Shown: positions 15,871 through 24,369, counted from the stretch's first letter. The stretch is 57,984 bases of DNA from Deltaproteobacteria bacterium (GCA_016218975.1 JACRCO010000088.1:1-57984), one strand, 5' to 3'. The notes: generated from the sequence alone by a model not told the origin. Numbers and translations are program-made.

Positions 15871-16947
15871 TCACCTCCCGCCGGGTTGCCGGAGCCATTC
15901 ACGCTGCTCCGACAGATGCCACGGCATCTCGGCGTAGACGTCCTCCACCATGCTTTCCGGGGGGACGGGGGGTGCGGATTCGCACTCCGCGACCGCCCGC
16001 CGGACTTCCTCCCTCGCTTCTTCGGCGATTGTTTCCTCGAACGCGTCGTCCAGGAGGCCGAGACTCCGGAGATGGGATGCGAACCTGGCTACGGGGTCCT
16101 TCTTCCGCCACGCTTCCACCTCCTCGGCGGACCGGTAGCGGGTCGGGTCGTCCGATGTGGAGTGAGCGCCCATCCTGTAGGTCACCGCTTCGATCAGCGT
16201 GGGGCCGCCTCCCCCTCGCGCCAGCTCCAGGGCGTCCAGGGTCACCCTGTACACCGCGAGGACGTCGTTCCCGTCCACCCGGATGCCGCGAAATCCGTAG
16301 GCCGCGGCTTTCGCCGCGATCGAGCCGGTTGCGGTCTGCCTCGATACGGGAACGGATATCGCGTACTGGTTGTTGCTGCAGAAAAAGACATTCGGAGTCC
16401 GGAATACGCCGGCGAAGTTCATTGCCACGTGAAATTCGCCCGTGGAGCTTCCGCCGTCGCCGAAGTAGGCGATGAAGGCGTCCTTCTCCCCTCGCATTTT
16501 GGCGGCATAGGCCGCCCCCACCGCCTGCGGTAGCTGGGTAGCCACCGGGGATGAAACAGATACGATGCGCCTGGATCGGTCGCACCAATGATTCGGCATC
16601 TGCCTACCCTTGGTCGCGTCCAGCCGGTTGCCGAAAAGCTGCGCAATAAGCGAGGAAAGCGGATATCCGTGAAGCAGGGCGACGCCCTGGTCCCTGTAGG
16701 AGGGAAACACCCAGTCCCCGGGCTTAAGGGCGAAGCCCGAGCCTATTTCCGACGCCTCCTGCCCCGCGGCGCCGATGTAAAAACCGATACGTCCCGCCCT
16801 CTGGAGATTGAGCGCCTTCTCGTCCAGGGCGCGGAGGAACACCATTTTGCGAAACAGGAACCGGAGGGTTTCGCCGTCGAGCCCGGGATCAAGTCCGGGA
16901 TCGACCGATCCGTCGTCGCGAAGCGCCACCGTCAGCTGCTGATCCAT
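15871..16947 (-). CDS. 2-oxoacid dehydrogenase E1 alpha, first (branched-chain-like) complex
   Basis: This 358-residue alpha subunit has the thiamine-diphosphate motif GDGGSSTGEF...CSNN and the blocks AAGQEASEIGSGFALKPGDWVFPSYRD (in pieces) and MGAHSTSDDPTRYR, both characteristic of branched-chain 2-oxoacid dehydrogenases. Several upstream in-frame starts exist; the ATG at 16947 is chosen for the GGAGGC seven bases ahead. Expected role: decarboxylation of 2-oxoisovalerate and related acids from Val, Leu and Ile. It follows the CaiB-like gene and a small gene, and its beta partner follows immediately. Confidence 0.92.
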   Translation of the reverse strand: MDQQLTVALRDDGSVDPGLDPGLDGETLRFLFRKMVFLRALDEKALNLQRAGRIGFYIGAAGQEASEIGSGFALKPGDWVFPSYRDQGVALLHGYPLSSLIAQLFGNRLDATKGRQMPNHWCDRSRRIVSVSSPVATQLPQAVGAAYAAKMRGEKDAFIAYFGDGGSSTGEFHVAMNFAGVFRTPNVFFCSNNQYAISVPVSRQTATGSIAAKAAAYGFRGIRVDGNDVLAVYRVTLDALELARGGGGPTLIEAVTYRMGAHSTSDDPTRYRSAEEVEAWRKKDPVARFASHLRSLGLLDDAFEETIAEEAREEVRRAVAECESAPPVPPESMVEDVYAEMPWHLSEQREWLRQPGGR

Positions 16948-17023
16948 GCCGGCCTCCATCGCTAAACCGAACCGACGATTTACCGCGCTCCTTCTATTCC
17001 GATGAGTCAAGCGGGAGCAGGAT

Positions 17024-17179
17024 TCATTCCTCCTCTTCTTCCGGCGTAACCTTCTTCCGTCACGCGCCCTTTTCCGCCGTTTTCTTCGGGTCGGGGATGG
17101 CCCTGGATGGTTTCGGCATGACTCCCCTCTCCTTGACCTTCGGGATCCGTATAACGATCGGTTCTTTTCTCCGCGGCAT
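17024..17179 (-). CDS. Small basic/acidic protein with in-frame TGA (39 or 51 aa)
   Basis: An ATG at 17179, 6 bp after the CaiB-like stop, opens a frame reading MPRRKEPIVIRIPKVKERG and on through KPSRAIPDPKK. It stops at a TGA at 17060-17062 after 39 residues. The same frame then continues RKKVTPEEEEE to a second TGA at 17024-17026. A basic N-terminus with an acidic tail looks like one ~51-residue protein in which an Arg codon (CGA) became TGA. No selenocysteine element was recognised. Function unknown; nearby larger frames on the same strand look like shadows. It lies inside the operon between the CaiB-like gene and E1-alpha. Confidence 0.45.
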
Positions 17180-17185
17180 CCAGGC

Positions 17186-18367
17186 TCACCTGCTCCTGAT
17201 AACGCCCTTTGACTGAAAATCCTTTATTTGCGCCTCATTATACCCAATTCCCAAAAGAATCGCCTCATCGTGCTCGCCAAGCATGGGCGCTCTGCGAGGG
17301 GCAGCATCCTCTTCACCGGCAACCTTGATCGGCAGCCCAAGCTGCCGCTCTTTACCGCCCAGAGGCGATTCCACATCTATAACCATCCGACGGGCGGCTG
17401 CATTGGGGTGGGAAAGCGCCTCCGACAGAGACAGCACCGGAGAAAGACAGATGTCGTGCTCCCGGAAGAATTCCACCCATTCGTCCCTGCCTTTCGACCC
17501 GAAGACCTTCGAAAGATCGTCGCGTGTTCGTTCCGCTTCAGCCCCCTCGGCATATTGCGACCCGAGAAGGTCCTCGCGGCGAAGCGCCTTCAACATCCTT
17601 TCCCAAAACCACCCTTCCAGGGGGCCGACGCTCACGTACCGGCCGTCGGCGCACCGGTACGTTTCGTAGCAGACGTATTTTCCGGTGTAGTTCATCGCGC
17701 CGCGTTCGGGCTCGCTTCCTCCCGTCAAAAGGTCGGCGGCGTGGATCGACAGCATGGCCATGGCTCCGTCGGTCATCGAAAGGTCCAGCCATCTCCCCCG
17801 TCCGGTGCGCTGCCGGGCGTGCAGCGCCATCAATATCCCCGACAGCGACATCATCGCTCCTCCGAACAGATCGCCGATCTGCACCGGGGGAATCGCAGGC
17901 GGACCGTCCTTCCTGCCGCACAGCCCGAGAACGCCCGCATAGGAAATGTAATTGATGTCATGCCCCGCGACGCTGCGAAGCGGGCCTGTCTGGCCGTATC
18001 CCGACAGAGAGCAATACACGAGTTTCGGATTCAGCGCCGACAGGGTTTCGTAGTCCACGCCGAGCCGGGCGGCAACGCCCGGCCGGAACCCTTCCATGAC
18101 GACATCGGCATCAGCGGCCAGTTTTCGAAAGATCTCCTTTCCCTCGACCGATTTGAGGTTAAGCGTCAGGCTCCGCTTCCCCCGATTCAGGTACCGGTCG
18201 GCGGGAGAGGTTCCCGCTTCCTCCCTGGAGTGCGGATTGCGCGCCCGGGGGTTCGGCTCGTCCACCTTGATCACGTCCGCTCCGTGATCGGCCATCACCA
18301 TGGTGCAAAATGGGCCGGGCAGCTGCAACGACAGGTCCAGAACGCGGATACCGGCAAGCATCGACAT
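17186..18367 (-). CDS. CaiB/BaiF CoA-transferase family protein (AMACR-like)
   Basis: This 393-residue family III CoA-transferase/racemase has the start MLAGIRVLDLSLQLPGPFCTM, then VIKVDEPNPRARN, LNRGKRSLTLNLKS and the AMACR-like block AGHDINYISYAGVLG followed by IGDLFGGAMM. The H and D in those two blocks correspond to the catalytic pair of alpha-methylacyl-CoA racemase, so 2-methylacyl-CoA epimerisation is more likely than CoA transfer. That fits the branched-chain acyl-CoA producing complex downstream. It is the first gene of the minus-strand run; lpxH diverges 47 bp away. Racemase versus transferase is not settled by sequence alone. Confidence 0.85.
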   Translation of the reverse strand: MSMLAGIRVLDLSLQLPGPFCTMVMADHGADVIKVDEPNPRARNPHSREEAGTSPADRYLNRGKRSLTLNLKSVEGKEIFRKLAADADVVMEGFRPGVAARLGVDYETLSALNPKLVYCSLSGYGQTGPLRSVAGHDINYISYAGVLGLCGRKDGPPAIPPVQIGDLFGGAMMSLSGILMALHARQRTGRGRWLDLSMTDGAMAMLSIHAADLLTGGSEPERGAMNYTGKYVCYETYRCADGRYVSVGPLEGWFWERMLKALRREDLLGSQYAEGAEAERTRDDLSKVFGSKGRDEWVEFFREHDICLSPVLSLSEALSHPNAAARRMVIDVESPLGGKERQLGLPIKVAGEEDAAPRRAPMLGEHDEAILLGIGYNEAQIKDFQSKGVIRSR

Positions 18368-18414
18368 CCCTTCGTCTCCCCCCGGCTGATTCTTGTGCTA
18401 TCGTATTCGACGGT

Positions 18415-19185
18415 ATGGAAAAGGGGCTTCCGATCTCCGCGGCCCGGGCGGTCTTCCTGTCCGACGCCCACCTGAACCAGGACGATGTCCACTCCAGGAA
18501 CTTCGTCGCGCTCGCCGGGAACGCCGCCGCCGAAAACGCCGCCGTATTCCTGCTGGGCGACGTGTTCGACCTGTGGTTCGGAAGCTCCGGCCTCACCTTC
18601 CAATTCCAGAAACCCATAGTTTCGCGCCTGCGCGAGCTGCGCGCCGGAGGCCTTCGTCTATATTACGTGGAGGGAAACCGCGATTTCTATCTGAAAAAAT
18701 ACCACGAGGGAAGCACTTTCGATTCGGTCGAAGAACTCGAGATGCCCGCATCCGTCGCAGGAAGGCGCCTCTACCTGTCGCACGGAGATGCCGTCAACCC
18801 GGCGGATACCGCCTACAGGTTCTGGAAAGCCGTTTCGAAAAACCGGCTCTCCTTCGGCGCCGTTTCGGCGCTCCCCTCGTCGCTCGTTCTTCCGCTGGCC
18901 GACTGGATGGAACGAAAGCTGAAAAAGACGAACCACCGGTTCCGCGGATCGTTTCCGGAAAAGGACTGCCGTGATTTCGCCATGCGGAAATTCGCCGCGG
19001 GGATGGATTACGTGATCCTGGGGCACTTCCATAACGAACGATTCTTCCGGTTTCCCCGGCCGGATAAGGAAAAGGCTCTCGTGGTGCTTCCGTCGTGGCG
19101 CGAGGGATGGCGCTATTTCTTCATCTCGGCGGAGGGAGATTCGGGTTTCCGCACGTACCACCCCGGCGAGAAGCTCGTCCCCTGA
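18415..19185 (+). CDS. lpxH: UDP-2,3-diacylglucosamine diphosphatase-like metallophosphoesterase
   Basis: This 256-residue calcineurin-type phosphoesterase has the metal motifs SDAHL, LGDVFDLW, EGNRDFYL, LSHGD and GHFHNE. GNRDF and the helical insert are typical of LpxH, the lipid A pathway enzyme that hydrolyses UDP-2,3-diacylglucosamine to lipid X at the inner membrane. The start at 18415 (ATGGAAAAGG) leaves the first beta-strand AVFLSDAHL near the N-terminus. No other lpx genes are adjacent; it is divergent from the CaiB-like gene. The product is slightly longer than the E. coli enzyme. It marks the organism as a lipid A producer. Confidence 0.8.
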   Translation: MEKGLPISAARAVFLSDAHLNQDDVHSRNFVALAGNAAAENAAVFLLGDVFDLWFGSSGLTFQFQKPIVSRLRELRAGGLRLYYVEGNRDFYLKKYHEGSTFDSVEELEMPASVAGRRLYLSHGDAVNPADTAYRFWKAVSKNRLSFGAVSALPSSLVLPLADWMERKLKKTNHRFRGSFPEKDCRDFAMRKFAAGMDYVILGHFHNERFFRFPRPDKEKALVVLPSWREGWRYFFISAEGDSGFRTYHPGEKLVP

Positions 19186-19190
19186 CCGTG

Positions 19191-19628
19191 TTAACGCTTC
19201 CCGCCGATCGTCTTCCCCATAAGCACGGCGAATAATATTCCCGCGGCGGCCTCGACGAGGCCGAACAACACCGAGATGCGGTCCAGCCCAAGCCCCACAG
19301 GCATCAGTGCCCCGGCCAGCATACCCACGAGTCCCACGTTGGCCAGCCAGAACTGGACTTCCGCCCAGCCGATGCCGGTGACCCGCGGAAGCCCGAAGAA
19401 CATGGTGGGAAGAAGCTTGAACCCGATGCCGTAGATCAGGAAGAGGACGAACCCGACGAGCAGCATATGGGTATGGACGAAGAGAAAGCCGTCGTTCCCG
19501 AATGCAAGCATCCCGACGCCCATGAGCAGCCCCAGGGAGAGATAGAAGAACGCGACCCGTATGTATCTCCGGCACAGCCGATTAAGGCGGTCCTGGATGG
19601 CGCGGTCCTGGACGGTCGGGTCGATCAT
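19191..19628 (-). CDS. Small four-helix membrane protein resembling part of haem-copper oxidase subunit I
   Basis: This 145-residue protein has four predicted membrane segments (about 25-43, 49-72, 89-108 and 116-136). The second carries VHTHMLLVGFVLFLIYGIGF followed by LLPTMFFG, which resembles a haem-ligand helix of NorB/cbb3 subunit I proteins. A complete subunit I would have twelve helices, so this is either a small stand-alone relative or a domain protein. His at the start of helix 2 (HTH) could bind haem or metal. It is convergent with lpxH (5-bp gap) and follows the RNase E/G gene by 23 bp. Function unknown. Confidence 0.7.
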   Translation of the reverse strand: MIDPTVQDRAIQDRLNRLCRRYIRVAFFYLSLGLLMGVGMLAFGNDGFLFVHTHMLLVGFVLFLIYGIGFKLLPTMFFGLPRVTGIGWAEVQFWLANVGLVGMLAGALMPVGLGLDRISVLFGLVEAAAGILFAVLMGKTIGGKR

Positions 19629-19651
19629 CGCTTCCCTCTTCCTGCCTTACC

Positions 19652-21901
19652 TCACGCCGTCCCTTCCACGACAGAGTAGGAACCGTCGGGTAGGGACATG
19701 TCCGCCGTGAAGACGACGTGTCCTCCGCATGCCTTCTCCATCGCGGTCACTTCCTCCCGCTTCTGGTTGATCAGCACCTGCAGGAGCGTCGGGGACACGC
19801 GGACCGCGACTTCCTTCCCGTGCTCTTTCGCAAGCTCGGAGTGGACCTTGCGAAGCAGGCGGACGATCACGGAATCCGAAGTGGGCAGCGACCCCGTTCC
19901 TCCGCACAGGTCGCACCCCTTCAGCAACACGTCGTAAAACGAGATTCCCATCCGCTGCCGGCTGATGCCGACGAGGCCGAATTTGCCCATGGCGGAGACG
20001 TCGCTCTTGGCCTTGTCCCGCTTCAGCGCGTCCTTCAGTATCTTCTCCACATCCTTTATGTGCCGGCGGTTCTCCATGTCGATGAAATCGACGACGATAA
20101 GGCCCCCCATGTCCCGGATCCTAAGCTGGCGCGCGGCTTCGACGGCCGCCTCCTTGTTCGTCCGGTAGGCCGTGTCCTCGATGTCCCTGTCCTTGGAGGA
20201 ACGGCCGGAGTTCACGTCGATAGCCCACAGCGCTTCCGTGCGGTCGATCACGATGTGCCCGCCGGACGGCAGGGGGACCTTCCGGGCGCAGGCCCGCTCC
20301 AGCTGGTCTTCGAGGTTGAACTTGAAGAACAGCGGGCGCTTCTGCCGTATGACCTTCAGCTTCTGCATCTGCTGGGGATAATAGACGTCGAAGAACGCCC
20401 GCGCCTTGCGGTACGAGTCGTCCGAGTTCATCAGCACTTCCGCAACGTCGGAAGAGTAGTTGTCCCGGAGCGTGCGGACGACGATATCCTGTTCCTCGTA
20501 GAGAAGGGAGGGCGCCTTCTGCGTGCGCGCTCCCTCCACGGTGCGGTCCCACAATTTCAGCAGGTTTTCCAGGTCGGCCTTCAGGTCCTTCAGCGGCTGC
20601 CCCGCGCCGACCGTCCGGACGATGAAGCCGATATGCTCCGGATATTCCAGCTTCTCCATGTTCTTCCGGATCCGCTCCCGTTCCTTCTCTCCCGTGATCT
20701 TCTTCGAGATCCCGTAGCGCTTCATACCCAGCATCATGACGAGGTACCGGCCCGCGATGCTGATGTAGGAGGTCAGCGCGGCTCCCTTGATGGAGGATTC
20801 CTCCTTCGTAACCTGGACGAGGATCTCGGTGCCGGGGCGCAGATGCGGCCGTTTGTCCCCTTCGTTCCAGGTTCCCAGGCTCTCGATCAGCGCGCCGCCG
20901 CAATACTCGTTCAAGGGAAGGAAACCGTGCCTCCCGCCTCCGAACTCCACGAACGCGGCCTCGATCGCCTGGGCGACGTTGACCACCTTCCCCTTGTAGA
21001 TGTTTCCCTTGAAGGCTTTACGCCGCTGGTTCTCCACCTCGAAGTAATCGAGGTCCCCGTCGCTTACGATCGCCACACGGATTTCCTCCGGGTGGAGGCC
21101 GTCGATCAGCATCACCTTTCGGGGGCCTTTGCCGGGTTCGGCGGCGGTCTCTTCCTCTTCCGCGCCGGTTTCCGCTTCCGCCTCCGCTTCATCGCTCCAC
21201 TCGCCCGCTTCCGCCGTCTCGCGGACGCCGGGGTCATCCGAGGAGGTGCCTTCCGCCCCGCCGTCGAATTCCTCCCGCGCGGGGGCTTCCGCGGCGACCG
21301 ATTCAACCGCCTGCGGCTGCGCAAGCCCTTTCCCCCTGCGCCGTCCCCTGCGGCGGCCCCTGCGGCGGCCTTTTCTCGGTATGTCCGCCGATTCTCCCTG
21401 CGCCGCATCGGCGGCGGGAGGAGTAACGGCGGCCGCTTCCTGCGGTATCTCCTGCGAATCTTCCTGCGCGGACACCGGCAGAGCTTCCGCCGCCACGGAA
21501 GCGACTTCCTCGTGCGTCGCTTCGCCGGGCGCCGGGAATGTCCCGGTCGGAGGCGTTACGTCGCCTCCGGGCGAGGTTTCCTGCGGCGCCGGCTGCCCCT
21601 TTCCTTTCCGGCGGCGGGACCTGCGTCGGCGGCCTCTCTCGCCTGGAGATGCCGCAATCTTCCTCTCCACTTCAAGTATTTCCGGCGTGGGTGCAGCCCC
21701 CTGCTCCTCTCCGGAGCCGCCATCAGCCGGCTCGCCGTGGGCGAGGGCCTCCCCTGCCGGGGGAACTCCCCCCGGGGGTTCCCCATCCCCCGGCAACGAT
21801 CCCCCTTGCGTGTCCGCCGGTTGGGACGGCGCGGACGCCCCTTCCGCCTTGCGCCGGGGGCGCCGCCTCCAGTACTTGCGTTTCCCGCTTTCCTCCGTCA
21901 T
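19652..21901 (-). CDS. rng: Ribonuclease E/G with long disordered N-terminal region
   Basis: This 749-residue endoribonuclease acts in rRNA maturation and mRNA decay. The S1-like domain (KAFKGNIYKGKVVNVAQAIEAAFVEFG) starts near residue 290. The DNase I-like catalytic core has DRTEALWAIDVNSGRSS and VVDFIDM (metal-binding Asp residues), and the Zn-link is CDLCGGTG. The first ~260 residues are low-complexity, rich in Glu, Ala, Pro and Arg-rich clusters (RRRGRRRGRRRGK), unlike E. coli RNase E, whose disordered region is C-terminal. The ATG at 21901 overlaps the HAD-gene stop by one base and has GGGAGG ahead, so the extension is translated. Confidence 0.9.
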   Translation of the reverse strand: MTEESGKRKYWRRRPRRKAEGASAPSQPADTQGGSLPGDGEPPGGVPPAGEALAHGEPADGGSGEEQGAAPTPEILEVERKIAASPGERGRRRRSRRRKGKGQPAPQETSPGGDVTPPTGTFPAPGEATHEEVASVAAEALPVSAQEDSQEIPQEAAAVTPPAADAAQGESADIPRKGRRRGRRRGRRRGKGLAQPQAVESVAAEAPAREEFDGGAEGTSSDDPGVRETAEAGEWSDEAEAEAETGAEEEETAAEPGKGPRKVMLIDGLHPEEIRVAIVSDGDLDYFEVENQRRKAFKGNIYKGKVVNVAQAIEAAFVEFGGGRHGFLPLNEYCGGALIESLGTWNEGDKRPHLRPGTEILVQVTKEESSIKGAALTSYISIAGRYLVMMLGMKRYGISKKITGEKERERIRKNMEKLEYPEHIGFIVRTVGAGQPLKDLKADLENLLKLWDRTVEGARTQKAPSLLYEEQDIVVRTLRDNYSSDVAEVLMNSDDSYRKARAFFDVYYPQQMQKLKVIRQKRPLFFKFNLEDQLERACARKVPLPSGGHIVIDRTEALWAIDVNSGRSSKDRDIEDTAYRTNKEAAVEAARQLRIRDMGGLIVVDFIDMENRRHIKDVEKILKDALKRDKAKSDVSAMGKFGLVGISRQRMGISFYDVLLKGCDLCGGTGSLPTSDSVIVRLLRKVHSELAKEHGKEVAVRVSPTLLQVLINQKREEVTAMEKACGGHVVFTADMSLPDGSYSVVEGTA

Positions 21902-22569
21902 CAAAATCCTCCCGAAAAATTTTGATCCAGGAACCTGTGAAGGACTCCCGGAAGATCGCAAACGTCGCGCACGATTGCATGGGCCGGAGATGCCTCTCCC
22001 CGGCCTCCCACCCAGACCGTGAACATGCCGAGCTCCCTGGCCGGAAGCAGGTTCTCGCGGACGTCCTCGCAGAAAAGGGACGCGGCGGCCGATGCTCCCG
22101 TGACCTTCAGAAGTTTTGCATACGGATAGGGCGACGGCTTTGCGATATATTCCATGAACTCGATCCCGTAAATTCCTTCCATCTGGTCCGCGACGCCAAG
22201 AGCATCGAGAACGCGCCGGGCATACGATTCGGAACCGTTCGTGAACACGACCCTCCTGCCGGGAAGGCCGGAGAGCATCCGCCGCAGATCAGGCCGCTGC
22301 GGCACGATATCCGGTATCGGCACATCGTGCACGAATTCGAGATAATCGCCCGGCGGCACGCCGTGGTAATGCATCAACCCCCGCAGCGTGGTCCCGAATT
22401 CCTTCAGAAAGCTCTTTCGCACGTGCCTGGCCTGGTCCGGCTCCACGCCCAGCTTTTCCTGTACGTATCGTTCGATGCGCTCATCGACGATGCGCCAGAG
22501 GCTCACTTCGGGCGGATAGAGCGTGTTGTCCAGGTCGAATATGAACAGCGGCTCTACCGCCACCTTCAT
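21901..22569 (-). CDS. HAD-family pyrimidine 5'-nucleotidase-like hydrolase
   Basis: This 222-residue haloacid-dehalogenase-type phosphatase has motif I FIFDLDNTLYPP (nucleophile Asp), motif II VVFTNGSE, motif III Lys in KPSPYPYAK and motif IV FCEDVRENLLPA. DNTLYPPE and the small helical cap match SDT1/PHM8-like nucleotidases, so it may dephosphorylate pyrimidine or other nucleoside monophosphates. AGGAGGGG precedes the ATG at 22569, which overlaps the pmbA stop; the RNase E/G start overlaps its own stop. The tight coupling makes pmbA-HAD-RNase one operon. Confidence 0.85.
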   Translation of the reverse strand: MKVAVEPLFIFDLDNTLYPPEVSLWRIVDERIERYVQEKLGVEPDQARHVRKSFLKEFGTTLRGLMHYHGVPPGDYLEFVHDVPIPDIVPQRPDLRRMLSGLPGRRVVFTNGSESYARRVLDALGVADQMEGIYGIEFMEYIAKPSPYPYAKLLKVTGASAAASLFCEDVRENLLPARELGMFTVWVGGRGEASPAHAIVRDVCDLPGVLHRFLDQNFSGGF

Positions 22570-23906
22570 TCCCCTCCTACTTCGATGCAGGAAATAGCCA
22601 GGGACGGCGCGCCCGCGTTCCCGAACCACCGGAAATCGGAGCCGGCATCCGTCACTTTCGACAGGAGGGAGAGAACGTTTCCCGAAACCGCGAACCCACG
22701 GACCGGCTCCCTTTCCTCGCCCTCGTCGAAGCGGATCCCGGCTGCCCCGACCGAGAAATCCCCGGAAACCGGGTCGGCCGTGTGGATTCCCAGCAGCTCG
22801 GTGACCAGGACTCCCGTTCCCAGGTTCCGCATCATCTCCGCAAGGGTCCTGTCGCCTGCCGAAATCCGCAGGTTGGATATCCCCACGGCGGGGGGAACCT
22901 TGGGCGACGTCCTCCGGAGGCTGGCGGTCGTCCCGGTTCCCAGCTTCTTCCCCCAGAACGAATCCGCGAGAAATCCTCTCAGAACTCCCCCCTGCACAAG
23001 GACGTTCCGGCGGCAAGGCGTCCCTTCGGCATCGAACTTCGCCGCACCGCTGCCGGAGGGATCCAGTGGGTCGTCGCAGATATGTACTATTTCCGATGCG
23101 ACCGTATTCCCGATCTTTCCCGAAAGTATCGACCTTCCCTTGACCACGTTGGAAGCGAGAAAGGAAGGAGCAAGGACTTCGAGCAGTTCCGCAGCGACGG
23201 CATTTTCGAGGATCGCAGCGTAGCGGCCGGTTTGCAACCGCTGCGGACCCAGCATCCTTAAAGCTTTTCCGGCGGCTTCGACGGCGATGTCTCCGGCATC
23301 CAGACCCGAAAACCTGCGGGAGAACCCGTATCCGTAACCCGTCTGCCCCTCGGCGCCATCCTCGGCGACCGCTTCGATCCATGCGGCGTACCGCGACTCG
23401 CGCGCCGCCCCGAAGCGCCCCGCCGAATTCCGGAACGCCGTTTCCCCGACCGTCTCCACGAGTGTCGCCGTGCGAACCCTCTTCATCCGCGGATCACGGG
23501 AAAGGGCATCCCGCTCCATCCGAACCGCGAATTCGGCCTTCTCGCGCTCTCCCACGCCCTCGCACTCCGGGTCATGCAAGGAAAGCTCGGGGAACCCGCC
23601 GTCCCCGCCGGGCAGCCCGTTGGCGGGATCGGGGTCCGCCGACGCCGCGGAGAAAAGGGCGGCCTCGACCATCCTCACGATCTCGTCGTCGCCTGCACGG
23701 AAACCGTAGGAGAACCCCATCCGTCCGTCCCGGAAAACGCGAATGCCGAGGGACAGGGTGTCCGAGAAGGAAAGGGAGTCGATCCCGCCTGAGCGGGAAT
23801 CGTAACGCCTCGTGCGCTCCCGCACGACGCACAACTCCGCCGCTCCGCCGCCGCGCCGGGCAGTCTCCCTCGCGACGAGGCCGAAGAGGGACGTAAGCTC
23901 AGGCAT
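22566..23906 (-). CDS. pmbA: TldD/PmbA family metalloprotease-like protein
   Basis: This 446-residue protein follows the PmbA (TldE) pattern: ERTRRYDSRSGGIDSLSFSD near residue 30, GYGFSRRF mid-protein and the C-terminal GTGVLVTELLGIHTADPVSGDFSVGAAG block (in pieces). In E. coli PmbA pairs with TldD, which carries the HExxxH zinc site. No TldD gene is within the window, and PmbA itself lacks the zinc motif, as expected. The likely role is removal of leader peptides or turnover of short peptides in a TldD/PmbA heterodimer. It overlaps the HAD gene and slightly overlaps the GNAT gene upstream. Confidence 0.88.
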   Translation of the reverse strand: MPELTSLFGLVARETARRGGGAAELCVVRERTRRYDSRSGGIDSLSFSDTLSLGIRVFRDGRMGFSYGFRAGDDEIVRMVEAALFSAASADPDPANGLPGGDGGFPELSLHDPECEGVGEREKAEFAVRMERDALSRDPRMKRVRTATLVETVGETAFRNSAGRFGAARESRYAAWIEAVAEDGAEGQTGYGYGFSRRFSGLDAGDIAVEAAGKALRMLGPQRLQTGRYAAILENAVAAELLEVLAPSFLASNVVKGRSILSGKIGNTVASEIVHICDDPLDPSGSGAAKFDAEGTPCRRNVLVQGGVLRGFLADSFWGKKLGTGTTASLRRTSPKVPPAVGISNLRISAGDRTLAEMMRNLGTGVLVTELLGIHTADPVSGDFSVGAAGIRFDEGEEREPVRGFAVSGNVLSLLSKVTDAGSDFRWFGNAGAPSLAISCIEVGGE

Positions 23907-24369
23907 TCCGCGTTCCGGAAAAATCCGCCACCAGGGCCACTTCGTCGCAATCGGGGAATTTGGAGCACTTCAGGCAGTCGGACCAGATCTTGTGAGGCAG
24001 CTCGGCCTTGTCCACCCGCCGGAATCCCAGCTTCTCGAAGAACACGGGCTTGTACGTGAGGGCGAATACCCTGGATATCCCCAGCACGATGGCTTCCGAA
24101 ACGCATGCCTCGACCAGCTGCGTGCCCACTCGCTGTCCCATACGGTCTTCGCGCACCGCGAGGGAACGGACCTCGGCCAGGTCTTCCCACATTATGTGTA
24201 CGGCCGCGGAACCGATCACTTCGTCGCCGTCCTCCACACAAACGAAGTAGTCCCGCAGGTTCTCGTATATCTCGCTTAGCGACCGCGGCAGCATGTCGCC
24301 CTTCCTCGCGTAGTCGGCGATCAGTTTCTGGATCGTCTTGACATCCCCCATCCTTGCCTTCCGGATCAT
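23899..24369 (-). CDS. ArgA-like GNAT N-acetyltransferase (short type)
   Basis: This 156-residue GNAT protein has AAVHIMWEDLAEVRSLAV (acyl-CoA fold strand), REDRMGQRVGTQLVEA (phosphopantetheine loop) and the C-terminal block WSDCLKCSKFPDCDE. That Cys-rich ending is typical of the short N-acetylglutamate synthase-like proteins of deltaproteobacteria, so the first step of arginine synthesis is the likely role. It begins inside the recN stop (ATGA-type overlap) and runs into pmbA by a few bases. Confidence 0.8.
   Translation of the reverse strand: MIRKARMGDVKTIQKLIADYARKGDMLPRSLSEIYENLRDYFVCVEDGDEVIGSAAVHIMWEDLAEVRSLAVREDRMGQRVGTQLVEACVSEAIVLGISRVFALTYKPVFFEKLGFRRVDKAELPHKIWSDCLKCSKFPDCDEVALVADFSGTRNA

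Noticed and set aside
17060-17062. Selenocysteine codon in the small gene
   Set aside because: No stem-loop with selenocysteine-insertion features was recognised after the TGA, and Arg is the more natural residue in the surrounding basic stretch.
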